A stretch of DNA of 13,171 nt, taken from the NCBI GenBank assembly GCA_015295885.1, contig DVEE01000359.1, forward strand, positions 1 through 13,171, written 5' to 3'. Made by a program: the position numbers and the translations under genes. Of the stretch, positions 5,200 through 12,976 are shown piece by piece (positions within the stretch are counted from its first letter, which is position 1; every line of letters starts with the position of its first letter). The notes beneath the pieces are model-generated. The model did no database searches. It was not told the DNA's origin and saw only the letters and a list, made by a program, of their open reading frames with translations. The DNA is from Leptolyngbyaceae cyanobacterium M65_K2018_010 (GTDB taxonomy: Bacteria; Cyanobacteriota; Cyanobacteriia; Phormidesmidales; Phormidesmidaceae).

Positions 5200-7407
5200 G
5201 TGGTGTCACCACCCGATTGTTTACAACTTCTACCCCAGCCCTTGGTCAATAGCAGCATCCCATCGGTAGAGCGACCCGACCTAGCGGGCACCCCCCCAGC
5301 CTGGCCCCGCTGGTGCCAGGGACCGACTGGCTCGGGCAAAACCGCCTGGTTGATCCAGCAGTTAGTGGACTGGGCCGGGGCAGCAACGGAAACCAGCCTG
5401 ACGATGGGCCAGCGGGTTCTGGTCTTGGCGGCAAATGGGGACAATCGCCTGCGCCTGAGCGATCGCCTGGCCGCCTTGCCCCAGGCCAACCTGCCGGTCG
5501 CTACCACCACCCCAACTGGGTTTATACAGGAGGAAGTGACTCTGTTTTGGCCCCTGTTGGTGCCCTACCTGGGGCCGTTGCCCCAGTTCCCGCTGAGGTT
5601 GCGGCCGGAGAATGAGCAGGAGTTAGCCACCTACCTTTGGCAGTCACCACTGCTCGAGGGTCGCCTCCAGGTGGAAGGCTGGCTGCCGGCCCAGACCGTG
5701 CGCCGATCCCTAGACTTTTTGCAGATGGCAGCGGCGGCGGCCATTCCAGCCGAGGATTTAAGGGTTTTACTGCCCGAAGGTATGCCACCGGGGTTTGCCG
5801 CCGAAACCACCTGGCGTGACCTAGCCGAGGCGCTGGTGAGCTGGCGAGACTGGTGTTTGCAGCACAGCCTGCTAACCTACGGGGTAATGACGGAGTTGTA
5901 CTGGCGTCACCTGTTGCCCCAGCCCCTCTACCAGGAAAAGCTATTGGCCCGCTATGGGGCCCTTGGGCTGGATGACCTGGATGAATATCCGGCGGTTACT
6001 GCCCAGTGGGTGCAGCTGTTTATCGATCAGCAGCGACCGGTGGCCATCACCTGGAATCCCCAGGGCAAAGTGAGGCTAGGGGTAGGCGCCGATCCCGATC
6101 GCCTGGAGACCCTGCGGTCCCAATGCCCGGTGGTGGAGACCCTGCCCCCCAGCCCAGACAACCTGGCCTTTGCCTGGGCCGATACCCTGGTGGAGTGGGT
6201 GAGCGATCCCCTGGCGGCGCCCACCCCCGTGCCCTGCCTAGAGACTATTCAGACCACCTCGCGGGGGGAGCTGTTGCGGCGCACGGCGGAAAGGATTGGG
6301 ACGGCGATCGCGGCCGGACAGGTCGCCCCCAGCGAAGTTGCCATCATTGGGCCAGGGCTGGATGAGATCGCCCGCTATACCCTGGTGGAAATTCTCTCCC
6401 GCCAGGGCTTGCCCGTTGCCTCTCTCAACGACCAGCGGCCTCTGATTCATTCTCCTCTGGTGAGGGCCCTGCTCACCCTGGCTACCCTGGTCTATCCGGG
6501 TTTGGGCCCATTGACCGATCCCGATGGGGTGGCTGAAATGCTGGTCGTGCTCAGCCAGACGCCCCAGGCACCGGAGCAAGGCCCCTGGTATGAAACCGTA
6601 CAAATTGATCCGGTACGGGCCGAACTACTGGTGGATCATTGTTTTGAACCTCGTCTCAGCCAACCCGCCCTGCTTCCCGTCGAGCGGTTTGACCGCTGGG
6701 ATCGGTTAGGCCACAAGGCCACCGCCGCCTACTCCCGGCTCTGCCAGTGGATTGCCCAGCAACAGGAACAGCAGCAGCAGCGGTTGATTCCCGGGGTGGT
6801 TAGCTTTCTGGATCGAGCCATACAAGCCTTCTACGGCGGTGGCTACCACCTACCTCCCGATCAACTGACTGCCCTGCGAGAGCTGATGGAAACAGCCCAG
6901 CACTATTGGAGCGTGGAAGATCGTCTGCGGCAGCGAGGTAACCTGACCGGGGAAGAGTGCGCCCCCGGGACATCTCGCCCCACCGCCCTGGAACGCTTTA
7001 TTCGACTACTGCGCCAGGGCACCGTCACGGCCAACCCCTCCCCCGCCGAGTCCCTGGATCCCACCCAACGGGGCATTACCATTGCCACGGTGTTTCAGTA
7101 TCGCCTCCAACGCCTGCGCCATCGCTGGCACTTTTGGTTAGATGCCGGTTCTCCCCGCTGGCTTACCGGCACCGATAACCTGTTTGGCTTTCCGCTTTTT
7201 CTGGCCTCCTACCAAGGGCGGCCTTGGCGCCTGGAGGAAATCGAGGCCATGCACCGCGATCGCCTGGAACGCATTTTGAGAGATTTACTGGCCCGGGCCT
7301 CGGAGCGTGTGGTGCTCTGCCACAGTGACTTAGCCGTCAGCGGTCAGGAGCAAACCGGACCCCTCTTAACCCTGGTGAGTGCCTATCCCCAGGTGGAAGA
7401 AACCTAA
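5200..7407 (+). CDS. SF1/UvrD-AddB-like helicase-type ATPase, role unknown
   Basis: This is a 735-residue cytosolic protein with diverged superfamily 1 helicase features. The Walker A motif GPTGSGKT is at 41-48. A motif II-like LDDLDEYP lies around 257-264 and a motif III-like GADPD at 296-300. A second RecA-like half begins near residue 345 (SRGELLRRTAERIG, VAIIGPGLDEIARYTLVEIL). Its C-terminal part has ITIATVFQYR (from 628), HFWLDAGSP and a closing VVLCHSD...GPLLTLV resembling motifs V/VI of UvrD/AddB proteins. No C-terminal PD-(D/E)XK nuclease with a cysteine cluster is seen, so it is not a complete RecB or AddB. A glutamine-rich run (QQQEQQQQ) lies near 520-527. The start is GTG 5200: an in-frame TAG at 5191 closes the frame upstream, and AGGA (5187-5190) lies 9 nt before it. 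It probably acts in DNA repair or recombination, but this is inference. Confidence 0.75.
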   Translation: MVSPPDCLQLLPQPLVNSSIPSVERPDLAGTPPAWPRWCQGPTGSGKTAWLIQQLVDWAGAATETSLTMGQRVLVLAANGDNRLRLSDRLAALPQANLPVATTTPTGFIQEEVTLFWPLLVPYLGPLPQFPLRLRPENEQELATYLWQSPLLEGRLQVEGWLPAQTVRRSLDFLQMAAAAAIPAEDLRVLLPEGMPPGFAAETTWRDLAEALVSWRDWCLQHSLLTYGVMTELYWRHLLPQPLYQEKLLARYGALGLDDLDEYPAVTAQWVQLFIDQQRPVAITWNPQGKVRLGVGADPDRLETLRSQCPVVETLPPSPDNLAFAWADTLVEWVSDPLAAPTPVPCLETIQTTSRGELLRRTAERIGTAIAAGQVAPSEVAIIGPGLDEIARYTLVEILSRQGLPVASLNDQRPLIHSPLVRALLTLATLVYPGLGPLTDPDGVAEMLVVLSQTPQAPEQGPWYETVQIDPVRAELLVDHCFEPRLSQPALLPVERFDRWDRLGHKATAAYSRLCQWIAQQQEQQQQRLIPGVVSFLDRAIQAFYGGGYHLPPDQLTALRELMETAQHYWSVEDRLRQRGNLTGEECAPGTSRPTALERFIRLLRQGTVTANPSPAESLDPTQRGITIATVFQYRLQRLRHRWHFWLDAGSPRWLTGTDNLFGFPLFLASYQGRPWRLEEIEAMHRDRLERILRDLLARASERVVLCHSDLAVSGQEQTGPLLTLVSAYPQVEET

Positions 7408-7432
7408 GGGATCCGCGGGAAAATAAGATCCC
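7408..7432 (+). terminator. hairpin directly after the helicase-like gene
   Basis: GGGATC (7408-7413) begins immediately after the stop codon and pairs with GATCCC (7427-7432) across a 13-nt A-rich loop. The placement fits a terminator or 3'-end stabilising stem. There is no T-tract, so the call is weak. Confidence 0.3.
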
Positions 7433-7452
7433 GGTGGCGATAGATCGTGAGT

Positions 7453-7480
7453 GGGTGAGGGGGTGGGTCGGTGGGACCCA
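7453..7480 (+). other. G-quadruplex motif overlapping a hairpin in the convergent gap
   Basis: Four G-runs on the plus strand (7453-7455, 7459-7463, 7465-7467, 7473-7475) are separated by loops of 3, 1 and 5 nt, satisfying the usual G3+N1-7 pattern. The last part also forms an alternative stem, TGGGTC (7464-7469) with GACCCA (7475-7480). It lies in the 123-bp gap between two converging genes, where a structure could help end or separate transcripts. Confidence 0.5.
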
Positions 7481-7530
7481 TTCAAGTCAGAAGTCGGAAC
7501 TTTTATTGTGAGCACCTCCCTGACCTCCGC

Positions 7531-9015
7531 CTAGGGGAGGGGAGGCCCAAAATATTCGGGCACAAAACTGCCGTGCAGGCCGTAGGGAATGTGGTGGGGC
7601 AGCTTTAGCCGGGCCACAGGCCCTGCGGCCAGATGGCGTCCGTCTAGGATCACCACATCGGAGCAGCGCCGTTCGCCGTCGTACACCATCGCGATCACCC
7701 AGCCCTCGTCTGGGTCGGTGGCCTGAGGCCGGGGCACAAACAAAGGTTCGCCCATGAAGCCGCGGGGAGCAGCGCTCCAGATGTCCGTTTGGCCAGTTTG
7801 GGTATCCAATTTGAGCAGAGCTTGCAGGGGGGCATTGCCCTGGGCCGCCTGGGCGGTGCCCAGGAATAGGTAGCGATAGGGGCGTCCGACCCGATCGGGG
7901 TGGAGCGCCGGAAATTCTACACAGCGGCTGACCAGGGGGGTGACGGTGGCCCTGGTGGCGGCCAGATCCACGGTAAACCGCCACAGTTGACCGGCAGGAA
8001 CCCGCTCAAAGTCAACACTCCGGTAATCCTGGCTGCCCTCCAGGCTGGGGAAGCGATCGTAGCAAACCGAATCAATCACCAGTTGGCCTTCCTGCTCGAA
8101 GGCATTGGCATGGTGAAAGACAAAGCAGGGGTCGGTGTCAATCACCTGCATTGCCCCCTGGCCCTGGCGGGGAATTACCAGAATTTTTGTAGGCTGCTGG
8201 GGGTTAAAACGCAGGCATTCCGCCGCCCCCTTGAGGCCGACCAGGTAGGGCAGAGGCCAAAAACTGACTGGATTTTGGAAAAAGATAGCGTAATTAGGGG
8301 TAATGGCAAAATCGTGGAGAAAGGCGAAGCCCGGGATGCTGTGCCGGTGCTGGCTGATCGCCTGACCGGCCGAATCCAGTTCGTAGAGGGTAATAGTGCT
8401 GGACAGGCCCGGCTTCACGGAAAATCCCACCAACCGCGGCTGGCCGTGGTGACCCGGGTCAATCCTAGGGTGAGCGGTGAAGGCACCGCCGGGGGCAATC
8501 AGGCCTTGCAGATCGTCGAGCCCCAGGGTTGCCAGGGTGGTGGGGTCAAGCCGATGGGGTTCAGCGGCCTCCCAGAGGGCTAGCAGGCGATCGCCCCAGT
8601 AAATGATGTGGGTATTGGCAATGTTTTTCAACCTCAGGTCAAAGGCATTGGCCCAAGGGCCACCGGGTTTTTGGGTACCAAAGACACCCCGATACAGGGG
8701 TTTTTGAGCCTGTTGTTCGGCCACATAGCCGGCGGTTCGCACAAATCGATTGCGAAAATAGGCGCGTCCGGCGTGGAAAGCAATGCTGCAGACCAGGCCA
8801 TCACCGTCAAAGGGATGCTTGACCGGATAGCCCCCAATGGCCAGCAATCCGGGCCCATTACGAAACACCGTACCGGTCAGTTCCGGGGGAATAGCACCCT
8901 CGATTTCTGTAATCCAATAATTAAACTCCTCGGGTTGGGAGCGGTAGCCGCTGCGCCAATCCTCTAAGGAGTAGGACTGAGCCGGTGCCAGCGGTGTAGG
9001 TGATGTAGTGGTCAT
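7531..9015 (-). CDS. carotenoid oxygenase, apocarotenoid-15,15'-oxygenase (ACO/Diox1) type
   Basis: This is a 494-residue non-haem iron enzyme of the RPE65/carotenoid cleavage dioxygenase family. By similarity it cleaves apocarotenoids at the 15,15' bond to give retinal. The seven-bladed propeller family signatures and the four iron-binding histidines are present: H182 (AHPRIDP), H234 (FLHDFAITPNYA), H301 or H302 (FVFHHANAFE) and H481 (GLHGSF). Long stretches such as RNGPGLL, KHPFDGDGLV, FDLRLKNIANT and YWGDRLLALWE recall Synechocystis ACO (Sll1541), as does the length of about 490. The C-terminus carries a short extra tail (PEYFGPPLP). No signal peptide is seen; these enzymes associate with membranes through a hydrophobic patch. 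The ATG at 9015 lacks a clear ribosome site. The BT1-type transporter ends 56 bp upstream on the same strand, suggesting co-transcription. Confidence 0.93.
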   Translation of the reverse strand: MTTTSPTPLAPAQSYSLEDWRSGYRSQPEEFNYWITEIEGAIPPELTGTVFRNGPGLLAIGGYPVKHPFDGDGLVCSIAFHAGRAYFRNRFVRTAGYVAEQQAQKPLYRGVFGTQKPGGPWANAFDLRLKNIANTHIIYWGDRLLALWEAAEPHRLDPTTLATLGLDDLQGLIAPGGAFTAHPRIDPGHHGQPRLVGFSVKPGLSSTITLYELDSAGQAISQHRHSIPGFAFLHDFAITPNYAIFFQNPVSFWPLPYLVGLKGAAECLRFNPQQPTKILVIPRQGQGAMQVIDTDPCFVFHHANAFEQEGQLVIDSVCYDRFPSLEGSQDYRSVDFERVPAGQLWRFTVDLAATRATVTPLVSRCVEFPALHPDRVGRPYRYLFLGTAQAAQGNAPLQALLKLDTQTGQTDIWSAAPRGFMGEPLFVPRPQATDPDEGWVIAMVYDGERRCSDVVILDGRHLAAGPVARLKLPHHIPYGLHGSFVPEYFGPPLP

Positions 9016-9032
9016 GGTCGGGGCAGTTTGTG

Positions 9033-9055
9033 GTTCAGGGCAATAGTTCAGGCAA
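9033..9055 (-). repeat. imperfect direct repeat in the carotenoid oxygenase leader
   Basis: On the minus strand TTGCCTGAAC (9055-9046) is followed by TTGCCCTGAAC (9043-9033), one inserted C apart and 12-13 bp in register. The pair fills much of the 56-bp gap between the transporter and oxygenase genes. It may be a regulator site, or may be chance. Confidence 0.4.
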
Positions 9056-9071
9056 GGCTTGGACTGAGGGA

Positions 9072-10499
9072 CTAATCGGACTGGCCGGCGGGGAGGGCTA
9101 CTTCCCCTGGCCCGGTCGCTGGATGGGCGGGCAGCCGGCCCTCGGCTGGCAGGGGTCGCTGGCCCCTCTCGGCTGCAGCTTCGCCGCCTGGGGTTTGGGA
9201 AGAAGCCAGGGGCAACAGAAACAGCAGGGGAAGGGGCAGCAGGGTAGATAGGTTGGTGAGCAGCACCAATTGCCAGAGGCGATCAAAATTCGTTTCCGTG
9301 ACCCCCAACCAGTGGGTCAGCAGCGCCCCCAACTCATGGGAGAGCAACCCAGCCAAGTTAACGATGGACATCAGCAGAGCAAACAGGGTGGCCTCTACTC
9401 CCGGTGGACACAGGCGAGCAGAAAGCACGAGCACAGGCATAAAGGCGATTTCACCCATGACCGTGAGCACCAAACTATCGCCCAAACTGAACCACTGGTC
9501 GTCGATGCCCAGGGCTCGGTTGGCGTGGGTCACCAGGAGCAGCATGGTCAGGCCCAGCAGGCTAGAGAGCACCGTTGACCAGGCAAAAATGGTGCGAAAG
9601 GGCACGGTTCTGAGGAACCGCTGGAATACCCAAATGCCGAGCAGGGCAGCAATGCTAGTGACTAACCGGACCCGACCTAGAAATTCTGGCTGGAAGCCTA
9701 ACTCATTGGTTGTGAAGAAAAAGAAGGCGGCATCGGCGGTGGGGGTCGCTTGCCAGAGAAATAGGAAGAGGGCGGGCATCCAGATAGCTTTTTGGCGAAT
9801 GGCCTGCCAGAGTTGCCGGACTTGCCCGGCCATGACGGTCCAGGTGGGCGCTTTTTCCACGGGGGTTTCGCTAATCAGCCAGGCCACCATAGAAACAATG
9901 AGTGGGAAGGTGGCCGTAATCGCAAACACGGTGCGGGTACTGACCTGCTCGAGCAGCACCCCCCCCAGGTAGGCGGTTAATAGGCCCCCCACCGCCGCCG
10001 CTCCCCAGGCCAGGGACTGGAGGGTGCCGGCGGTGCCGAGGGATTCCCCCCGGGCCCGCTCGACCACTAAGGAATCCACAATCACATCACCAATCGCCAC
10101 AGAGAGAGAACTGAGGCTGATCGCCGCGATCGCTCCCCAACTCGACTGCACCACCGTGGCTAGAGCCCACCAGGAGGCCGCCCCCAGAAGCCCCGACAGG
10201 ACCAGGTAGGGCCGTCGCCGGTAGCCGAAAATGGGTAGTCCATCGGACACCAGGCCAAACAACGGCTTAATCGTCCAGGGTAGGGTGGCGATCCCGGTCA
10301 AGGCCGCCACCTCAGCGGGGCTCAGTCCTAAATCATCCTTGAGGAAAAAACTCACCGCCAGCCGCGCTAGTCCCAAAATGCCCTGCACAAAGTACACCAG
10401 CAAAATAGCCAGCAGTTCTGAGGTGAGGGGTTGGCCCTGGAGGACCCGGGTTTCCAAAAACCCTTTAATCCCTGCCGAGGGCTGAGAAGAAACAGTCAT
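9072..10499 (-). CDS. BT1-family folate/biopterin-type membrane transporter
   Basis: This is a 475-residue polytopic inner-membrane transporter of the major facilitator superfamily, with about 12 hydrophobic segments. The folate-biopterin transporter (BT1/FBT) signatures are clear: TIKPLFGLVSDGLPIFGYRRRPYL at about 76-99 (shown here only to locate it) and the intramembrane GDVIVDSLVVERAR at 137-150. The closest well-known relatives are the cyanobacterial folate transporter Slr0642 and its plant homologues, but substrate is not predictable from sequence. After the last helix comes a 43-residue Pro/Gly/Glu-rich cytosolic tail. I favour ATG 10499; an in-frame GTG at 10511 would add four residues, and neither has a Shine-Dalgarno site. 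The gene has a candidate promoter at 10550-10555 and precedes the carotenoid oxygenase by 56 bp. Confidence 0.87.
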   Translation of the reverse strand: MTVSSQPSAGIKGFLETRVLQGQPLTSELLAILLVYFVQGILGLARLAVSFFLKDDLGLSPAEVAALTGIATLPWTIKPLFGLVSDGLPIFGYRRRPYLVLSGLLGAASWWALATVVQSSWGAIAAISLSSLSVAIGDVIVDSLVVERARGESLGTAGTLQSLAWGAAAVGGLLTAYLGGVLLEQVSTRTVFAITATFPLIVSMVAWLISETPVEKAPTWTVMAGQVRQLWQAIRQKAIWMPALFLFLWQATPTADAAFFFFTTNELGFQPEFLGRVRLVTSIAALLGIWVFQRFLRTVPFRTIFAWSTVLSSLLGLTMLLLVTHANRALGIDDQWFSLGDSLVLTVMGEIAFMPVLVLSARLCPPGVEATLFALLMSIVNLAGLLSHELGALLTHWLGVTETNFDRLWQLVLLTNLSTLLPLPLLFLLPLASSQTPGGEAAAERGQRPLPAEGRLPAHPATGPGEVALPAGQSD

Positions 10500-10547
10500 G
10501 GGGGAGAACACTAACGGGTTTTGTTAAGAAATATCAATCGATGGTTC

Positions 10548-10558
10548 TTATCATAGCC
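10548..10558 (-). promoter_or_regulatory. candidate -10 region of the transporter-oxygenase unit
   Basis: On the minus strand the sequence GGCTATGATAA contains TATGAT (10555-10550), about 50 nt before the transporter ATG. The same 11 bases occur upstream of the S9 peptidase gene at 12858-12868. No good -35 is seen, so this may be a type of promoter that depends on an activator. Confidence 0.4.
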
Positions 10559-10613
10559 CTTTGCCGAGTCAGGGGCGAGGTCGGTAGGACAGGCGGCCCC
10601 TAGGCAGGCTTCT

Positions 10614-12806
10614 TTACTCTGTCCGCAAATACTGCCTAAAGAAGTCAATCTGCAACTGGGCGGCAATGCGCTGATAGGTAGGATCGCTGAGGCTATGGCC
10701 CATGCCCTCAAATTCGTAGAGCCTGACTGGGACTCCGGAGGCGGCCAGGACATCGTGAAAGTTGCGAATGATGTCAATGGGCAAAAAGTCCTCGGCACCG
10801 TGGAACAGCAGGGCGGGGGTGCGAATGGTCGTGGCGTTGTAAAGGGGCGAAATTTCCAGAAAGGGGGTGGGTTGTTCCATAGGTTGTTGTCCCATCAGGT
10901 AGGACAGCAGGGAGGAATAACCCAACTGCCATTCCGTCAGAAGGTCGATCAACAGGCATTGGGGGTTGGCCGCGGCAAATAGGGAGGGGAATCGGCTGAT
11001 CATTTGGGCCGTGTAGTAACCGCCGTAGGAGCAGCCGGTAATACCAATCTGGCCCGGGCTGGTCCAGCCTAACCGCAGGATTTCGTTGATCACGGCCTGC
11101 CCCTCGGCCACATCGAGACGGCCAAAGTTCTGATCATCGGCCTGGGCGCGGTAAAAGTCTGGGCCGAACCCTTCGCGCCCGCTCAGGGCTACGGCTAGAA
11201 CTGGCAGCCCAAAGTTGGGCAGCAGATTGAGAGGCATTTCCACTTCGGTGGCAAACTCGTTGGTCATGGAGTATCCGGGGCCGCCCTGTTGCCAAAACAC
11301 GATCGGTATCTGCTGAGGGGGGAAGGGACTTCCTGCCGGTTGGACTAAAAACCCTTCAAACTTCCCCTGGGCCGTGGCTATGCTGACGGGATCGGATCGC
11401 ACCTGGTTGATTGAGGCTAGGGCGGCGTTTATGGTGGTGAGCGGTCGGGGACTGGCCTCCCCCTGGGTCGATAGGCGAAAGAGCTCCGGCGGTTGGGTAA
11501 CTGAGGAAAACCCGTAAATCACCGTATCCCCAGTCTCTGTTGCAATCAGGGCGGTTGGATCGACGGAGCCGCTGGGTAGGGGCAGGGGGGCGAGGTGATG
11601 GGTGAGACGGTTGTAGACAAACAGGTGGCGATCGCGACCGACCGTGGCCCAAAACAACAGGCGATCGCGGTCTAAAAACTGGCCCCCCGACTCGTAGGGG
11701 CCTTGCAAAGCCGGAAAATCAATCCGATCGACCCGCTGGCCGGTCAGGTCGTAGACCTCATAGTAGGCGGATTCTGGGAATAGGTAGGTGGGATAGGCCC
11801 GCCCGGCCACCTGGGCCGGGCGATAGAGCTTGACCAGCAACTCTTGGCCGTTGGGGCTGAATCGGGCCTGGGCAAACAAATCACCCCCGTTCATAGCCGG
11901 GGTGAGTTCAGCCTGCAGCGGATTCGCCTGGGAGAAGTCAAACACTCGCACCGCATTCTGCTGACGAAAGAGATTGGCGGCGGGGGGAACCCGGCCCAGG
12001 GCATCCTGAATCACGGGGCTGGCCAAGCTAGGACTGCTGGGGGCGCGATCGTAGAGCCCTCGCTCCTCCACGGAAGCGGTCACCAGCACCATCTGGTCTC
12101 CCTGGGTAGACCAAACCGGGGGCTGAATGGCTAACCCCTGGGGCAGGCGGGCAACCTCCAAACGCCGTAGGGAGGGCATAAACACGACATAAATGCCATC
12201 TTCCTCCCCCTCGTAGAGGCGAATCACTAGCTTAGAAAAATCGGGAGAAACGCCCAGAATTTCGCCGGTTTCTTCCTGGGTGGGGTAGACCTGGGTACGC
12301 GACACAATCCCCGAGTTGCGGTTAATGGTGAGAATTTCCCACGGTCCAAACACATCCTGCTGGGCAAAGCGCACCGTGTCATTGTCGATCCAGCGCAGGG
12401 GTAGGTCCGGTGTTAACACCTCGTACTGTAGGGCCACCGCTGGGCTGATTTCGCCCGTGGTCACATCGAGAAAGTGGAGGGTGCGATTGTTAGGGTCCAG
12501 GCGGCTCGCCAGGGCAATGATCAGGGTTTTGCCATCGGGGCTGAGGGTACTTAGAATTTGCGGTTTTTGCACCGCTAACAGTCCATCTAGCCGGTCTTGC
12601 TCGGCGGCGGATAGAGTCGGTAGGTCGCTGCTCTCCAAGCTATCAAAGCCCACGGAGATGATCTCAGCCCCCACCGGCTGGGCGAGTACCCAGGCCACAC
12701 TGGCCAGCCCGAACCCGGTCAGCAGCCGGATTAACCGCCCCAGAGCAGATGATCGGGCTGGTAAGGGGGGGACGTCTGGGACGGTAAGTTGACCGTGATA
12801 GGACAA
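10614..12806 (-). CDS. exported S9-family (prolyl oligopeptidase-type) serine peptidase
   Basis: This is a 730-residue alpha/beta-hydrolase peptidase with an N-terminal beta-propeller. The N-terminus has arginines (R18, R24, R27), a hydrophobic core (LLTGFGLASVAWVLA) and an AxA-like site PVGA before E48, so a signal peptide and periplasmic location are likely. The propeller spans about 50-470. The catalytic domain has an oxyanion segment QQGGPGYS and the triad S593 (GCSYGGYY), D673 (HGAEDFLP) and H704 (GMGHSL), all intact. Family S9 enzymes cleave short peptides or acyl-peptides, often after proline. The start is uncertain: the frame is open to 12860 with no ATG or GTG, leaving TTG 12806. GGGAG about 14 nt upstream is far for TTG but 8 nt from an ATT at 12812. 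The gene has its own candidate promoter and is divergent from the CHAT-like gene. Confidence 0.88.
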   Translation of the reverse strand: MSYHGQLTVPDVPPLPARSSALGRLIRLLTGFGLASVAWVLAQPVGAEIISVGFDSLESSDLPTLSAAEQDRLDGLLAVQKPQILSTLSPDGKTLIIALASRLDPNNRTLHFLDVTTGEISPAVALQYEVLTPDLPLRWIDNDTVRFAQQDVFGPWEILTINRNSGIVSRTQVYPTQEETGEILGVSPDFSKLVIRLYEGEEDGIYVVFMPSLRRLEVARLPQGLAIQPPVWSTQGDQMVLVTASVEERGLYDRAPSSPSLASPVIQDALGRVPPAANLFRQQNAVRVFDFSQANPLQAELTPAMNGGDLFAQARFSPNGQELLVKLYRPAQVAGRAYPTYLFPESAYYEVYDLTGQRVDRIDFPALQGPYESGGQFLDRDRLLFWATVGRDRHLFVYNRLTHHLAPLPLPSGSVDPTALIATETGDTVIYGFSSVTQPPELFRLSTQGEASPRPLTTINAALASINQVRSDPVSIATAQGKFEGFLVQPAGSPFPPQQIPIVFWQQGGPGYSMTNEFATEVEMPLNLLPNFGLPVLAVALSGREGFGPDFYRAQADDQNFGRLDVAEGQAVINEILRLGWTSPGQIGITGCSYGGYYTAQMISRFPSLFAAANPQCLLIDLLTEWQLGYSSLLSYLMGQQPMEQPTPFLEISPLYNATTIRTPALLFHGAEDFLPIDIIRNFHDVLAASGVPVRLYEFEGMGHSLSDPTYQRIAAQLQIDFFRQYLRTE

Positions 12807-12857
12807 AAGAATGGAATTAACTCCCGGAATAGCACCGTCAAGGGGCGAAAAGCATAG

Positions 12858-12868
12858 TTATCATAGCC
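12858..12868 (-). promoter_or_regulatory. candidate -10 region of the S9 peptidase gene
   Basis: On the minus strand GGCTATGATAA includes TATGAT (12865-12860), about 54 nt upstream of the proposed TTG start. It is identical over 11 bases to the site before the transporter gene, at a similar distance from the start, which strengthens both calls. Upstream TTCAGC (18-nt spacing) is a poor -35. Confidence 0.4.
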
Positions 12869-12906
12869 TCCCCCCTGGGCCTTGCTGAACTTTGCGGGAG
12901 TTTGTT

Positions 12907-12932
12907 AATCACCCGCGATAATCACCCGCGAT
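12907..12932. repeat. perfect 13-bp tandem repeat (AATCACCCGCGAT x2)
   Basis: AATCACCCGCGAT occurs twice without spacer, at 12907-12919 and 12920-12932. It lies 33-45 bp before the possible starts of the CHAT-like gene and about 40 bp on the other side from the S9 peptidase -10 candidate, in the divergent control region. Exact tandem duplication could be a pair of regulator sites or a recent slippage product. Confidence 0.8.
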
Positions 12933-12976
12933 TCTGGGTACAGATAGCCTTAGGGCAAGCTAACGTGAAGACAGTC

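Noticed and set aside
6754..6780. CAG-rich run in the helicase-like gene as an unstable trinucleotide repeat
   Set aside because: The run is short and interrupted (QQQEQQQQ) and reads as a simple glutamine-rich linker.
7900..8583. 227-codon open frame on the plus strand, antisense to the carotenoid oxygenase gene
   Set aside because: It lies wholly opposite a clearly conserved gene with all four iron ligands, has no ribosome site or recognisable domain, and long antisense frames are common at this GC content.
9253..9972. 239-codon open frame on the plus strand, antisense to the transporter gene
   Set aside because: The translation is rich in Ser, Arg and Thr with no recognisable fold and mirrors hydrophobic codons of the BT1 transporter on the other strand.
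12316..12792. 158-codon plus-strand frame opposite the S9 peptidase N-terminus
   Set aside because: Shadow of the peptidase coding region; composition is Ser/Arg-rich without homology that I recognise.
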